DNA of 64,000 nucleotides from Polynucleobacter yangtzensis (GTDB lineage Bacteria > Pseudomonadota > Gammaproteobacteria > Burkholderiales > Burkholderiaceae): contig NZ_LOJI01000035.1 in assembly GCF_001595965.1 (NCBI RefSeq), positions 133,770 through 197,769 on the forward strand, read 5' to 3'. This document shows, in pieces, positions 9,058-17,902 of the stretch. Both the position numbers and the translations under genes were made by a program. Every line of letters starts with the position of its first letter. The first letter of the stretch is position 1. A model generated the notes under the pieces. It was not told where the DNA came from and did no database searches. It saw only the letters and a program-made list of their open reading frames with translations.

Positions 9058-11154
9058 ATGAAGTATAAAAAATTATTAAAGCCGCGCATTATGTGTGTGC
9101 TAGTGGGTGCCATTTTCAGCTCTTATGCTTTTTCACAAAATCAAACTCCCAGTCTTGAGATTACTGCCACTGGCAGTCAAGAGGCTACACAAAGTATTTT
9201 GACGCCAACAAAGATTCTTCAAGGAGATGAGTTAGCAAATAAATTAGGCGGCACACTGGGTGCAACATTGGCTAATGAGTTGGGTGTATCGGCAACCGGT
9301 TATGGCGCAGGATCATCCCGACCAGTGATTCGAGGACTCGAAGGCTCTCGTGTACAAATTCTGCAAAATGGACTATCAGTCGGGGATGTTTCTAATATTT
9401 CCCAAGATCATGCTGTTGGTAACAATATGCAAAACACCCATCAAGTAGAGATATTGCGTGGTGCAGCCGCCCTCCTCTATGGCTCAGGTTCTAGCGGCGG
9501 TCTTGTAAACGTTGTCAATGACCGAATCTTGACTAATTTACCGGATCGACCAACCGGCGCATTCAATACCAGTTATGAAACTGTAAATAATGGTCGCGCT
9601 GGATCCATTGAGGTTGATGGGGCTATTGGATCTGTTGCCGTTCACGTGGATACCGCAATTAATAACGCAAATAATTATTCAATTCCTGGCAGCTCAACAC
9701 AATCACAGGGTGAGCCTGTAGGTGGTTGGACCGTCCCACCAGAAGGAAATGGTGGCAATAATTACATCGGCAAATTACCAAACACATTTAGCAATCAAAA
9801 CAATTTAGGCTTTGGTGTTTCATATATTGGCAAATCTGGGTATACCGGCGTCTCTGTTGAGAGACTAAATAATAACTATGGAATTCCAACGCCTGAGGGT
9901 GGATCAATAAACCAGTCACAAAATCGTTATGACTTACAACATCAAACACGTGACCCATTTAGCGGATTCTCATCCTTTAAATTTAGTGCCGCAAACTCCA
10001 ATTACAACCACACAGAATTTAACAATGCTGGCGAAGCAGCTGCCCTCTGGAAAAATTTAGCAAATGAAGCGCGCTTTGAGCTAACTCATAACCCCCTACT
10101 TGGGTGGAAAGGAACATTTGGCGCTCAAGTAACCGCTGCATCCTTAAACGCTTCAGAGGTGGGCACCGGAAGTTATGCAATTGTTCCGCCAACTAAAACA
10201 AATTCCAATGCCCTATTTTGGATTGAGGAAGGCAAATGGAATAGTCTGCAAGGAAGTCTTGGCCTGAGATACAACAATGTGGCTCAAAATCCCAACACAG
10301 CTACAACCCTAGAGGCTCAGGACACAACTGCTGGCACCCTTACGCCAGGCATTACATTGCAGAACCGTAATTTCAATTTGATGTCTTATTCGGCTGGCGG
10401 TCTATGGAATTTTATTCAAGGCCATGGATTGGGTGTGGCATATACAGTTTCCCAACGTGCCCCAAGTGCCCAAGAGCTTTACTCTTATGGCGCTCATGAA
10501 TCGACTGCAACATTTGATATTGGCAACCCTAATTTAAGCAAGGAAGTCTCCCACAATCTGGAGTTCAACTTTCAAAAGAGTTTGGGTATTCTTCGTAGCA
10601 AAGCAAGCATCTATGCCAATCGTTTTAATAACTATATATATGGCTACTACACAGGAAATGCCATCAATAATGGTGGTCAGGAAGGCGATGGTTTTAGTGT
10701 TGTGACTGCACAGCAAGCTGCTGCAACCATTAAAGGCATCGAAGGTGAAATTACCTATAACTGGCGAGAGCCAGGTCTTGGTGGCAGAATTTTTGGCGAT
10801 GCCTCCCAAGGAACGTTTGATGCAGGAGGGAACCTTCCATTGCAACCAGCTCCTCGACTGGGCGCTGAAATTGCTCATCAAAGAGATGGCTGGCTCACGA
10901 ATGCTAGTTATATCTATAGCTATCAACAAAATCGTTTAGCAAGTTGGGAACAGGGGCCAGCTCCAAGTTACAACCTATTAAATGCCGGTATTTCTTACAC
11001 TGAGAAAATTCAGCAGGTGAATTGGACTGTTTATCTCAATATGAAAAATTTGCTCAATGAGCAAATTCGCTATGCAACAACTCCAATGGCTGTCAGACTC
11101 TACGCTCCTCAACCAGGAAGAAGTTTCATGGTCGGACTTAGAGGTACATTCTAA
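9058..11154 (+). CDS. TonB-dependent outer-membrane receptor (ZnuD-like)
   Basis: The ATG at 9058 is preferred over the track start (9022) because AAAGGG precedes it at the right distance and a proper signal peptide begins there (MKYKKLLKPRIMCVLVGAIF, cleaved near AFSQ). The product has 698 residues. The plug domain holds RPVIRGLEGSRVQILQNG, then HQVEILRGAAALLYGSGSSG near residues 140-160, the typical TonB-receptor plug signature. The C-terminus ends in phenylalanine within a beta strand (MVGLRGTF), as outer-membrane barrels do. The plug most resembles the ZnuD zinc/haem receptor group. It would import a metal or chelate using TonB energy. The upstream His-rich protein gene supports a metal cargo, by inference. 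Confidence 0.88.
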   Translation: MKYKKLLKPRIMCVLVGAIFSSYAFSQNQTPSLEITATGSQEATQSILTPTKILQGDELANKLGGTLGATLANELGVSATGYGAGSSRPVIRGLEGSRVQILQNGLSVGDVSNISQDHAVGNNMQNTHQVEILRGAAALLYGSGSSGGLVNVVNDRILTNLPDRPTGAFNTSYETVNNGRAGSIEVDGAIGSVAVHVDTAINNANNYSIPGSSTQSQGEPVGGWTVPPEGNGGNNYIGKLPNTFSNQNNLGFGVSYIGKSGYTGVSVERLNNNYGIPTPEGGSINQSQNRYDLQHQTRDPFSGFSSFKFSAANSNYNHTEFNNAGEAAALWKNLANEARFELTHNPLLGWKGTFGAQVTAASLNASEVGTGSYAIVPPTKTNSNALFWIEEGKWNSLQGSLGLRYNNVAQNPNTATTLEAQDTTAGTLTPGITLQNRNFNLMSYSAGGLWNFIQGHGLGVAYTVSQRAPSAQELYSYGAHESTATFDIGNPNLSKEVSHNLEFNFQKSLGILRSKASIYANRFNNYIYGYYTGNAINNGGQEGDGFSVVTAQQAAATIKGIEGEITYNWREPGLGGRIFGDASQGTFDAGGNLPLQPAPRLGAEIAHQRDGWLTNASYIYSYQQNRLASWEQGPAPSYNLLNAGISYTEKIQQVNWTVYLNMKNLLNEQIRYATTPMAVRLYAPQPGRSFMVGLRGTF

Positions 11155-11168
11155 GTAGATTTATCTTA

Positions 11169-12512
11169 CTAAGCAGTAGGCACTAAATCGGCGATACTTT
11201 TGGCGGCGCTCATAGCTACAGCGCCGTCCTTAGTCTCCACCATCACACGCAATAAAGGCTCGGTACCAGAAGCCCGAATTAACACCCTACCGATATCTTT
11301 GAGATTATTCTCAACCAATGAAATTTGTTTTTTGAGAGCCTCATCAGATTTCCAGTCGTAGCCAGGCTTAAATCTTACATTTAAGAGCACTTGCGGAAAA
11401 ATGCTTACTGCATCCAATAGCTGCGCAAGGCTCTTCTTGGTTTGACTCATAACAGTTAATACCTGGAGCGCTGCGATGGTGCCGTCACCTGTTGAATGGC
11501 GATCTAAGCAAAGTAAATGCCCAGATCCTTCTCCGCCAACATGCCAACCATTCTTTTTGAGAAGCTCTAAAACATAGCGATCGCCAACATTGGCACGCTC
11601 AAATCTAATGCCAAGCTCTTTGATGGCATTTTCAACGGCCAGATTGGTCATCAATGTACCAACGACACCACCAACCTTGTCGCCACGGTCAACGCGATCT
11701 TTAGCCAAGACATAAAGCAACTCATCACCATTAAACAATCTACCGGATGCATCAACCATTTGCAAGCGATCAGCATCTCCATCCAAGGCTACGCCAATAT
11801 CCGCTTTTACTTCCTGAACTTTTGCAATCAAAGCTGCAGGTGCGGTAGCACCGCATCCATCATTAATATTTCGACCATTGGGATGAACACCTATAGAGAT
11901 AACTTCAGCACCTAACTCATGGAAAACATGTGGAGCAGTATGATAGGCAGCGCCGTTAGCGCAATCAACTACGATCTTTAATCCTTTTAGATTGAGGTGA
12001 CCAGGAACGGTTGATTTACAAAACTCAATATATCTACCTGCTGCATCATCTAAGCGAAAAGCTTTACCCAAATCTTTAGAGCTTACGCAGCCGATTGGGT
12101 TTTCTAACTCTTTTTCAATAGCAAACTCAAAGTCATCTGAAAATTTATCCCCTTCTGCAGAGAAAAATTTAATACCGTTATCTTGATAAGGATTGTGAGA
12201 TGCGGAAATTACTAATCCTGCAGATAAGCGTAAGGCTCTCGTGAGATAAGCAACTCCGGGTGTTGGTATGGGACCGCAAAGCATCACATCCACGCCAGCA
12301 GCTGCAAAGCCTGCCTCCAATGCTGCCTCCAACAAGTATCCAGAAACACGGGTATCTTTACCTATCAAAACCTTGCAACGCTCCCCTCGCTTAGCATTGC
12401 GTGTTAATACCTTGCCAGCCGCATAACCCAAGCGAGTCATAAATTCTGGAACGATAGGAAATTGACCCACCTCTCCTCGGATCCCGTCGGTACCAAAGTA
12501 TTGTTTTTTCAT
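11169..12512 (-). CDS. glmM: Phosphoglucosamine mutase
   Basis: GlmM converts glucosamine-6-phosphate to glucosamine-1-phosphate for UDP-GlcNAc, peptidoglycan and LPS. The track start at 12563 overlaps folP; the ATG at 12512 gives [16 protein letters not shown], the exact family N-terminus, and 447 residues. The phosphoserine loop [11 protein letters not shown] is near residue 105, the metal-binding DGDADR near residue 240, the sugar loop GEGSGH near residue 325 and the phosphate loop [12 protein letters not shown] near residue 415. It starts 17 bp after the folP stop and ends 14 bp from the convergent TonB-receptor gene. No clear Shine-Dalgarno is visible, consistent with translational coupling to folP. 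Confidence 0.97.
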   Translation of the reverse strand: MKKQYFGTDGIRGEVGQFPIVPEFMTRLGYAAGKVLTRNAKRGERCKVLIGKDTRVSGYLLEAALEAGFAAAGVDVMLCGPIPTPGVAYLTRALRLSAGLVISASHNPYQDNGIKFFSAEGDKFSDDFEFAIEKELENPIGCVSSKDLGKAFRLDDAAGRYIEFCKSTVPGHLNLKGLKIVVDCANGAAYHTAPHVFHELGAEVISIGVHPNGRNINDGCGATAPAALIAKVQEVKADIGVALDGDADRLQMVDASGRLFNGDELLYVLAKDRVDRGDKVGGVVGTLMTNLAVENAIKELGIRFERANVGDRYVLELLKKNGWHVGGEGSGHLLCLDRHSTGDGTIAALQVLTVMSQTKKSLAQLLDAVSIFPQVLLNVRFKPGYDWKSDEALKKQISLVENNLKDIGRVLIRASGTEPLLRVMVETKDGAVAMSAAKSIADLVPTA

Positions 12513-12529
12513 GGGATTAATTATAAAAC

Positions 12530-13408
12530 TTAGGCAGACATATCTACTTGAATAGCTTCCCATAGCTTTAGAGCATCAACTGTCTCGGCTACGTCATGAA
12601 CCCTCACAATAGCGGCGCCTCGATCTGCCGCCATAATGGCCGCAGCAATGCTAGGGGCCACTCGGTCATTGGTGTCCTTACCGGTTATTTTGCCAATCAT
12701 GGATTTGCGAGAGATGCCAGCCAATACAGGAAACCCTAATGATGAAAATTCAGCAAAATTAGTCAACATATTGAGGTTGTGCTCTAGGCTTTTACCAAAA
12801 CCAAAGCCTGGATCAATAGCAATGCGATCATTTGCAATGCCAGAAGAAATTAAGAGGTCAGCCTGATCTTTTAGGAACTGCTTTACTTCAGCAATCACAT
12901 TGGTATATTCAGGATTAAATTGCATCGTTAGGGGATCGCGTTGCATATGCATCAATACAATGCCGCAATTTTGACTTTCCAATACAGCGTCAACAGCGCC
13001 AGTTTGTCTAAGCGCCCAAATATCATTGACGCAATCCACACCAGCATTCAGTGCTTGGCGCATTGTTTCTGACTTGTAGGTATCGATTGAAAGCGGAACT
13101 CCGCAATCTTTGAGCGCCTCAATTACAGGCAGTACCCTATCAAGTTCTTCTTGGAGTCCAACGGGTTCTGCACCAGGTCTGGTTGATTCGCCGCCGATAT
13201 CAATGAGATCAACACCTGCCGCAAGCATGCGCTCTGCTTGCGCAATTGCATCATTAGGCGACCTAAATTTACCGCCATCTGAAAATGAATCTGGCGTGGC
13301 ATTCAAAATGCCCATGACTATTGGACGATTACGTTTAGCAAAATCAAAAAGAAAACGCCCACAACGCCATGTTGCGGGCTTAGTTTGAATGCTTTGATTT
13401 AGCTTCAA
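12530..13408 (-). CDS. folP: Dihydropteroate synthase
   Basis: FolP joins 6-hydroxymethyl-dihydropterin pyrophosphate to p-aminobenzoate and is the sulfonamide target. In 292 residues it shows [16 protein letters not shown] near residue 32, [11 protein letters not shown] near residue 72 and the late segments [13 protein letters not shown] and GISRKSMIG, which bind pterin and phosphate. The N-terminal 30 residues ([17 protein letters not shown]) precede the barrel, a modest extension. It lies 19 bp after ftsH and 17 bp before glmM, the conserved ftsH-folP-glmM operon of many proteobacteria. Confidence 0.96.
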   Translation of the reverse strand: MKLNQSIQTKPATWRCGRFLFDFAKRNRPIVMGILNATPDSFSDGGKFRSPNDAIAQAERMLAAGVDLIDIGGESTRPGAEPVGLQEELDRVLPVIEALKDCGVPLSIDTYKSETMRQALNAGVDCVNDIWALRQTGAVDAVLESQNCGIVLMHMQRDPLTMQFNPEYTNVIAEVKQFLKDQADLLISSGIANDRIAIDPGFGFGKSLEHNLNMLTNFAEFSSLGFPVLAGISRKSMIGKITGKDTNDRVAPSIAAAIMAADRGAAIVRVHDVAETVDALKLWEAIQVDMSA

Positions 13409-13427
13409 AGGCTAAAGCAATTCCTAT

Positions 13428-15305
13428 TTATGCCGTAGCCGGTGCACCACCGGTCGCGGGACCAGGCGTACCAGCCGAATTACCAAACTGGGTTGCTGGC
13501 GGGGGCTTAGGTGACCGTGGTGGACGACCTTCCATAATGTCATTGATCTGCTCTGCATCAAGCGTTTCCCACTCAAGCAATGCGGCAACCATAGCCTCAA
13601 CCTTGTCACGATTTTGCTCCAAGATTGATCTAGCTAAAGCATATTGACTATCAATCAGTGTACGAATTTCTGCGTCCACTTTTTGTTGAGTCAATTCAGA
13701 GACAGTCTTAGTGCTATTGCGACCAAAAATACTTTCAGATTCGGTATCAACATAAACCATCGTGCCTAAGCTATCGCTCATGCCATAACGGGTAACCATA
13801 TCGCGAGCCATCTTAGTAGCACGCTCAAAGTCATTTGATGCCCCTGTACTCATGGAGTGCAAGAAAACTTCTTCAGCAGCACGTCCGCCAAACAGAATGG
13901 CCAACTCTTCCAACATGCGATCTTTATAAAGGTTCACGCGATCGAATTCAGGTAGCTGCCAAGTAACGCCTAATGCCATACCACGAGGCATGATGGTGAC
14001 TTTGTGTACAGGATCAGCTTTAGGCAATACTTTGGCAACTACAGCATGGCCAGACTCGTGATAGGCCGTATTACGACGCTCTTCTTCACGCATCACAGCA
14101 GATTTGCGCTCAGGACCCATATAGATCTTATCTTTAGCATCCTCAAAGTCCTTCATATCAACCGAGCGCTTATTGCGGCGCGCAGCAAACAATGCAGCTT
14201 CATTGACTAGGTTTGCTAAGTCGGCGCCAGAGAAGCCAGGTGTTCCGCGCGCTAATACAGCCGCATTTACATCAGGATCGATAGGAACCTTACGCATATG
14301 CACTTGCAAGATCTGCTCGCGACCACGAATGTCAGGCAAGCCTACATGAACTTGACGATCAAAACGACCAGGACGGAGCAATGCTTTATCCAATACATCA
14401 GAGCGGTTGGTTGCAGCAACAACGATCACACCGCTATTACTCTCGAAACCATCCATCTCAACTAACATTTGATTCAATGTTTGCTCACGCTCATCGTTAC
14501 CACCACCCATACCAGCGCCGCGATGACGACCTACTGCATCAATCTCATCAATGAAGATAATGCAAGGAGAATTTTTCTTGGCATTTTCAAACATGTCACG
14601 TACACGTGATGCTCCAACACCAACAAACATTTCTACGAAATCAGAACCTGAAATCGAAAAGAAGGGAACCTTTGCTTCGCCAGCAATGGCACGTGCCAAT
14701 AGGGTTTTACCGGTGCCTGGAGGACCAACAAGCAACACACCATGAGGAATGCGGCCACCCAGCTTTTGGAATTTCTGAGGATCTTTTAAGAAATCTACTA
14801 ACTCAAAGACTTCTTCTTTTGCTTCGTCGCAACCAGCAACATCAGCAAAAGTAACTGTATTGCTGTTCTCATCAATCAAACGAGCTTTTGATTTGCCAAA
14901 AGAGAATGCGCCGCCTTTGCCACCACCCTGCATTTGACGCATCATGAAAAACCAGAAACCAATAATTAAAAGAGTTGGTCCAAGATAGTACAAAGCAGAC
15001 ACCAACATATTTGGCTCATCATCCGCCTTACCTGTAACTTGAACTCCATACTTCATGAGGTCGCCTACCATCCAGATATCGCCTGGAGAGGTGATGGAAT
15101 ATTTAGCGCCATCAGCAGGTGTCACTTGCAATGTGCGACCTTGCACATCAACGCGCTTTACTTTTCCGGCTTTAGCGTCATCCATGAACTGTGAATAGGT
15201 GACCTGAGTTTGGTCCTTAGGCTTATCAAACTGCTTGAAAACAGTAAAAAGCACTAAGCCCACAATGAGCCACACACCGATTTTTTGGAACATATTGCTG
15301 TTCAA
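13428..15305 (-). CDS. ftsH: ATP-dependent zinc metalloprotease FtsH
   Basis: FtsH is a membrane-anchored AAA+ protease that degrades misfolded membrane proteins and regulators. Of its 625 residues, the N-terminus has a first membrane helix ([15 protein letters not shown]), a periplasmic loop, and a second helix ([17 protein letters not shown]). Walker A GPPGTGKT, Walker [13 protein letters not shown] and the [11 protein letters not shown] follow, then the zinc motif HESGH near residue 415. The C-terminus is Pro/Ala-rich. The start is a TTG: AAGGA lies about seven bases before it, whereas the next ATG (three codons on) would be too far. It heads the ftsH-folP-glmM operon. Confidence 0.97.
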   Translation of the reverse strand: MNSNMFQKIGVWLIVGLVLFTVFKQFDKPKDQTQVTYSQFMDDAKAGKVKRVDVQGRTLQVTPADGAKYSITSPGDIWMVGDLMKYGVQVTGKADDEPNMLVSALYYLGPTLLIIGFWFFMMRQMQGGGKGGAFSFGKSKARLIDENSNTVTFADVAGCDEAKEEVFELVDFLKDPQKFQKLGGRIPHGVLLVGPPGTGKTLLARAIAGEAKVPFFSISGSDFVEMFVGVGASRVRDMFENAKKNSPCIIFIDEIDAVGRHRGAGMGGGNDEREQTLNQMLVEMDGFESNSGVIVVAATNRSDVLDKALLRPGRFDRQVHVGLPDIRGREQILQVHMRKVPIDPDVNAAVLARGTPGFSGADLANLVNEAALFAARRNKRSVDMKDFEDAKDKIYMGPERKSAVMREEERRNTAYHESGHAVVAKVLPKADPVHKVTIMPRGMALGVTWQLPEFDRVNLYKDRMLEELAILFGGRAAEEVFLHSMSTGASNDFERATKMARDMVTRYGMSDSLGTMVYVDTESESIFGRNSTKTVSELTQQKVDAEIRTLIDSQYALARSILEQNRDKVEAMVAALLEWETLDAEQINDIMEGRPPRSPKPPPATQFGNSAGTPGPATGGAPATA

Positions 15306-15441
15306 AATGAGTCCTTTTCTGGATTGAGCCAGGAGTTAAAGCAAATCGCTTCCTAAGTATTTGATTCTACTACCACCCTTTTTCAAGAGCTAATGGCATA
15401 TTTATTTAATAAACCCCCTACAAATTCAGGGTTTTTGGCGA

Positions 15442-16116
15442 TTATTTGGGTGGTTTTAGGTTTCTTCCAAGGAGGAATATCTCTGAAGAGCGGGCTCTTG
15501 ATGCTTTAGGCTTGCGGGGGGCTACGGTTTTAAAGACCCTTTTAAAGGATTCCACAATTTGGCTATAGCCACTACCGTTAAAGCACTTGATTAATAAAGC
15601 ACCCTCAGGCTTGAGATGTGCAACAGCAAAATCTAAGGCTATTTCTGCCAAAAAGGCCATTCTGGCAGCATCGGCAACGCCAACACCAGATAAATTAGGG
15701 GCCATATCCGAAAGGACTAAATCTACCTTTCCCTCGGCTTCTTTAGGTAATAAGGCCTCAAGCGCAGCTAGCCCTTCATCCTCACGAAAATCACCCTGAA
15801 TAAAGCTCACATCCGCAATATCTTCCATAGGCAAAATATCAATCGCAATAATTTGGCCATCTGGTTTGCCAGACTCAATTTTTGGATTGCTTTTACCAAG
15901 CTCCGTTAGACGATTGCGGGCGTACTGAGACCAGCTCCCTGGGGCGCTACCCAAATCGACAATCGTCATGCCTGCTTTAATGAGATGATCTTGCTCGTCA
16001 ATTTCGCTGAGCTTGTATACCGCTCTAGCGCGATAGCCCTCTTTTTGAGCCATCTTCACATAGGGGTCGGTTAAATGATCCTGCAACCAACTTTTATTAA
16101 ATTTATTCTTTGCCAC
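15442..16116 (-). CDS. rlmE: 23S rRNA (uridine-2552 2'-O)-methyltransferase RlmE
   Basis: RlmE (RrmJ/FtsJ) methylates U2552 of the 23S rRNA A loop late in 50S assembly. The 224-residue protein begins with the basic segment [20 protein letters not shown] and the K in [13 protein letters not shown], then the SAM-binding motif [14 protein letters not shown] near residue 55. [13 protein letters not shown] near residue 135 and [10 protein letters not shown] supply the remaining K-D-K-E catalytic residues. It is divergent from yhbY, the order found in many proteobacteria, and precedes ftsH by 136 bp on the same strand. Confidence 0.96.
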   Translation of the reverse strand: MAKNKFNKSWLQDHLTDPYVKMAQKEGYRARAVYKLSEIDEQDHLIKAGMTIVDLGSAPGSWSQYARNRLTELGKSNPKIESGKPDGQIIAIDILPMEDIADVSFIQGDFREDEGLAALEALLPKEAEGKVDLVLSDMAPNLSGVGVADAARMAFLAEIALDFAVAHLKPEGALLIKCFNGSGYSQIVESFKRVFKTVAPRKPKASRARSSEIFLLGRNLKPPK

Positions 16117-16241
16117 AACTTACCCACTTTCGCGCTCCATTTTCCTAGTTTCTTCCGGCTAAAGCAAAAGGAATCTAGAAAAAACCCATAAATTGGCTTT
16201 ATTCGACTGATTTTGCTGGTGAATGCTCTATCATCGAGCCC

Positions 16242-16868
16242 ATGACTGCACTCATCCTTACCCCCGCACAACGCAAATCTCTCAAAGCTGACGCACATGA
16301 TTTAAGTCCTGTGGTGATGGTCGGCGGCGATGGCTTAACACCCGCTGTAATCAAAGAAGCAAAATTAGCCATCAATCATCATGGTTTGATTAAGATTCGC
16401 GTTTTTGGTGATGACCGTGAGGCTCGTACTGCAATCTATGAAGAGCTCTGCGATAAATTAGATGCCGCTCCAGTACAACATATCGGCAAATTATTGGTGC
16501 TATGGAAACCAAAAGATGCTGTTGATGAAGCATTTAGTAATTTAGGTCGATCAAGCAAGCAAACTAAAAAAACTTTGCAAGCGCCTCGCACTAAGCGTCA
16601 GCCAAATCGCACTGCAACTAAAACTAGTGTTCGTACTAGCACTTCCGAAAGATCGGGTCGTCGCTCTGCGTCTAACAAGTCGCCTTTTGAACGCGCGGCT
16701 GCTGTGAAGTCTTCTACGCCAAAGAAAAGAGTTTTGCGATCAGAGGCAGCTGAATCCAAAATTGGCTGGTCTTCCCCTGGTTATAGAAAAGCTACTGCAG
16801 CGCCAGCGCCCATTAAGAAACGTAAAGTGCGTATGAGCAGCACTAAGAAAAAATCTTTGGGCTCCTAA
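16242..16868 (+). CDS. yhbY: YhbY-family RNA-binding protein with long basic tail
   Basis: Residues 1-98 form a CRS1/YhbY (CRM) domain with LTPAQRKSLKADAHDLSPVV at the start and the GxxG-type loop MVGGDGLTPAVIKEA, which binds RNA; in Escherichia coli YhbY associates with pre-50S particles. Residues 99-208 are an extension, rich in Lys, Arg, Ser and Thr (for example TKTSVRTSTSERSGRRS), probably disordered and RNA-binding. The E. coli protein is only about 97 residues, so this tail more than doubles it. It is divergent from rlmE, another 50S-maturation gene. A bidirectional terminator follows. Confidence 0.93.
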   Translation: MTALILTPAQRKSLKADAHDLSPVVMVGGDGLTPAVIKEAKLAINHHGLIKIRVFGDDREARTAIYEELCDKLDAAPVQHIGKLLVLWKPKDAVDEAFSNLGRSSKQTKKTLQAPRTKRQPNRTATKTSVRTSTSERSGRRSASNKSPFERAAAVKSSTPKKRVLRSEAAESKIGWSSPGYRKATAAPAPIKKRKVRMSSTKKKSLGS

Positions 16869-16885
16869 GACTTCTTTTGATTCGT

Positions 16886-16912
16886 TAAAAACGCCGCTAG
16901 TCGGCGTTTTTT
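16886..16912. terminator. Bidirectional terminator between yhbY and the DUF4149 gene
   Basis: AACGCCG and CGGCGTT pair across a 5-base loop, flanked by an A-run on the left and a T-run on the right, so it works on both strands. The stop codon of the convergent DUF4149 gene (TAG, 16897-16899) lies in the loop region, so the terminator overlaps that coding end. Confidence 0.88.
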
Positions 16913-17370
16913 GTTGCCCGCCACACGAAGACAATGCCCAGCAAAGTTTGGAGCATGTAGATTGCGCTTGAAATGCCATGCAAGCGACTAAAAAGAACAG
17001 CGTGAGTGGACTCGCGGACAGATAGACCCAAATACAAAGCTTGATCTCGCAAAGAATTCATCCAAGGAATGATGATAAAAGCAGCAGCTATCGCACATGC
17101 CAGCATTCCTAACAATATCCAACGATCTATTCGATATTGAGGCTTACCTACGCGTACAAAGTAATTGGCAAGAACCATCAGAACAATACTTGTTAGGACG
17201 CTTATGTATGCGGTTGACTTGAATAAGTTTGCCGCGACCATTCCAGCGACCTGACGATCCCCTAGACTCGAGAAGAGTGTCGGGACAACGAGAAATCCAA
17301 TGGTCAATAAACCGCCAACCCAGAGACCCGAAAGCAGGTTAAAAATTCTCTGGGAATATGTTGGAAGCAT
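16897..17370 (-). CDS. DUF4149 family membrane protein
   Basis: A 157-residue protein with four predicted membrane helices, beginning with the family-typical segment RIFNLLSGLWVGGLLTIGFLVVPTLF. A conserved basic/aromatic loop (SRLHGISSAIYMLQ) stands near the end. The family, found next to greA in betaproteobacteria, has no assigned function. Its ATG overlaps the greA stop by one base (TAATG), so it is translationally coupled to greA. The last codons fall within the terminator shared with yhbY. Confidence 0.85.
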   Translation of the reverse strand: MLPTYSQRIFNLLSGLWVGGLLTIGFLVVPTLFSSLGDRQVAGMVAANLFKSTAYISVLTSIVLMVLANYFVRVGKPQYRIDRWILLGMLACAIAAAFIIIPWMNSLRDQALYLGLSVRESTHAVLFSRLHGISSAIYMLQTLLGIVFVWRATKNAD

Positions 17371-17846
17371 TAAACGTAGCGAACGGCCAATATTTCAACT
17401 TCGCGGTTACCGCCTGGAGCTTGAACGGCAACAACGTCGCCCTCTTCCTTGCTAATTAACGCGCGCGCAATAGGCGAACTAATGGAAATCTTATTTAAAG
17501 CGATATCAGCCTCGTCATCACCCACAATTTGGTAGGTCAACTTGGTGCCATCTTCAAGATCTTCGAGGTCAACAGTAGCGCCAAATACGACACGCCCAGT
17601 AACGTCAAGAGAGGAAGGATCAATAATCTGGGCTGCAGACAGCTTGCCCTCTAGCTCTTGGATGCGACCTTCAATAAAACCCTGCTTTTCTTTGGCGGCA
17701 TCATATTCTGCATTCTCAGAGAGATCGCCCTGAGCTCGTGCTTCAGAAATAGCAATGATGACCGCAGGACGCTCTACATGCTTTAAGCGGTGCAGCTCTT
17801 CCTTAAGAAGTTCTGCGCCGCGCTTAGTAATTGGAATTGTGCTCAT
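17370..17846 (-). CDS. greA: Transcription elongation factor GreA
   Basis: GreA enters the RNA polymerase secondary channel and stimulates cleavage of backtracked transcripts. It has 158 residues: an N-terminal coiled coil (residues about 1-75, with the acidic tip [12 protein letters not shown]) and a C-terminal FKBP-like domain ending in [15 protein letters not shown]. Length and sequence are typical. It follows carB's operon position by lying 56 bp downstream of the carB stop on the same strand only in the opposite sense of order (greA precedes the DUF4149 gene, carB precedes greA), so carA-carB-greA-DUF4149 may be one transcript. Confidence 0.96.
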   Translation of the reverse strand: MSTIPITKRGAELLKEELHRLKHVERPAVIIAISEARAQGDLSENAEYDAAKEKQGFIEGRIQELEGKLSAAQIIDPSSLDVTGRVVFGATVDLEDLEDGTKLTYQIVGDDEADIALNKISISSPIARALISKEEGDVVAVQAPGGNREVEILAVRYV

Positions 17847-17902
17847 GCTGCTTACCTAACTTAAAATCCTGCGCAAAATTACGCTTAAAAACTGATTTTA
17901 GA

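Noticed and set aside
11150-11180. Terminator between the TonB receptor and glmM
   Set aside because: Only an imperfect CTAAGTA/TTACTAAG repeat is present, without a GC-rich stem or T-run.
15405-15445. AAACCC...GGGTTT hairpin after rlmE as a terminator
   Set aside because: The stem is short and uneven and the following T-run is poor; kept as doubtful and not listed.
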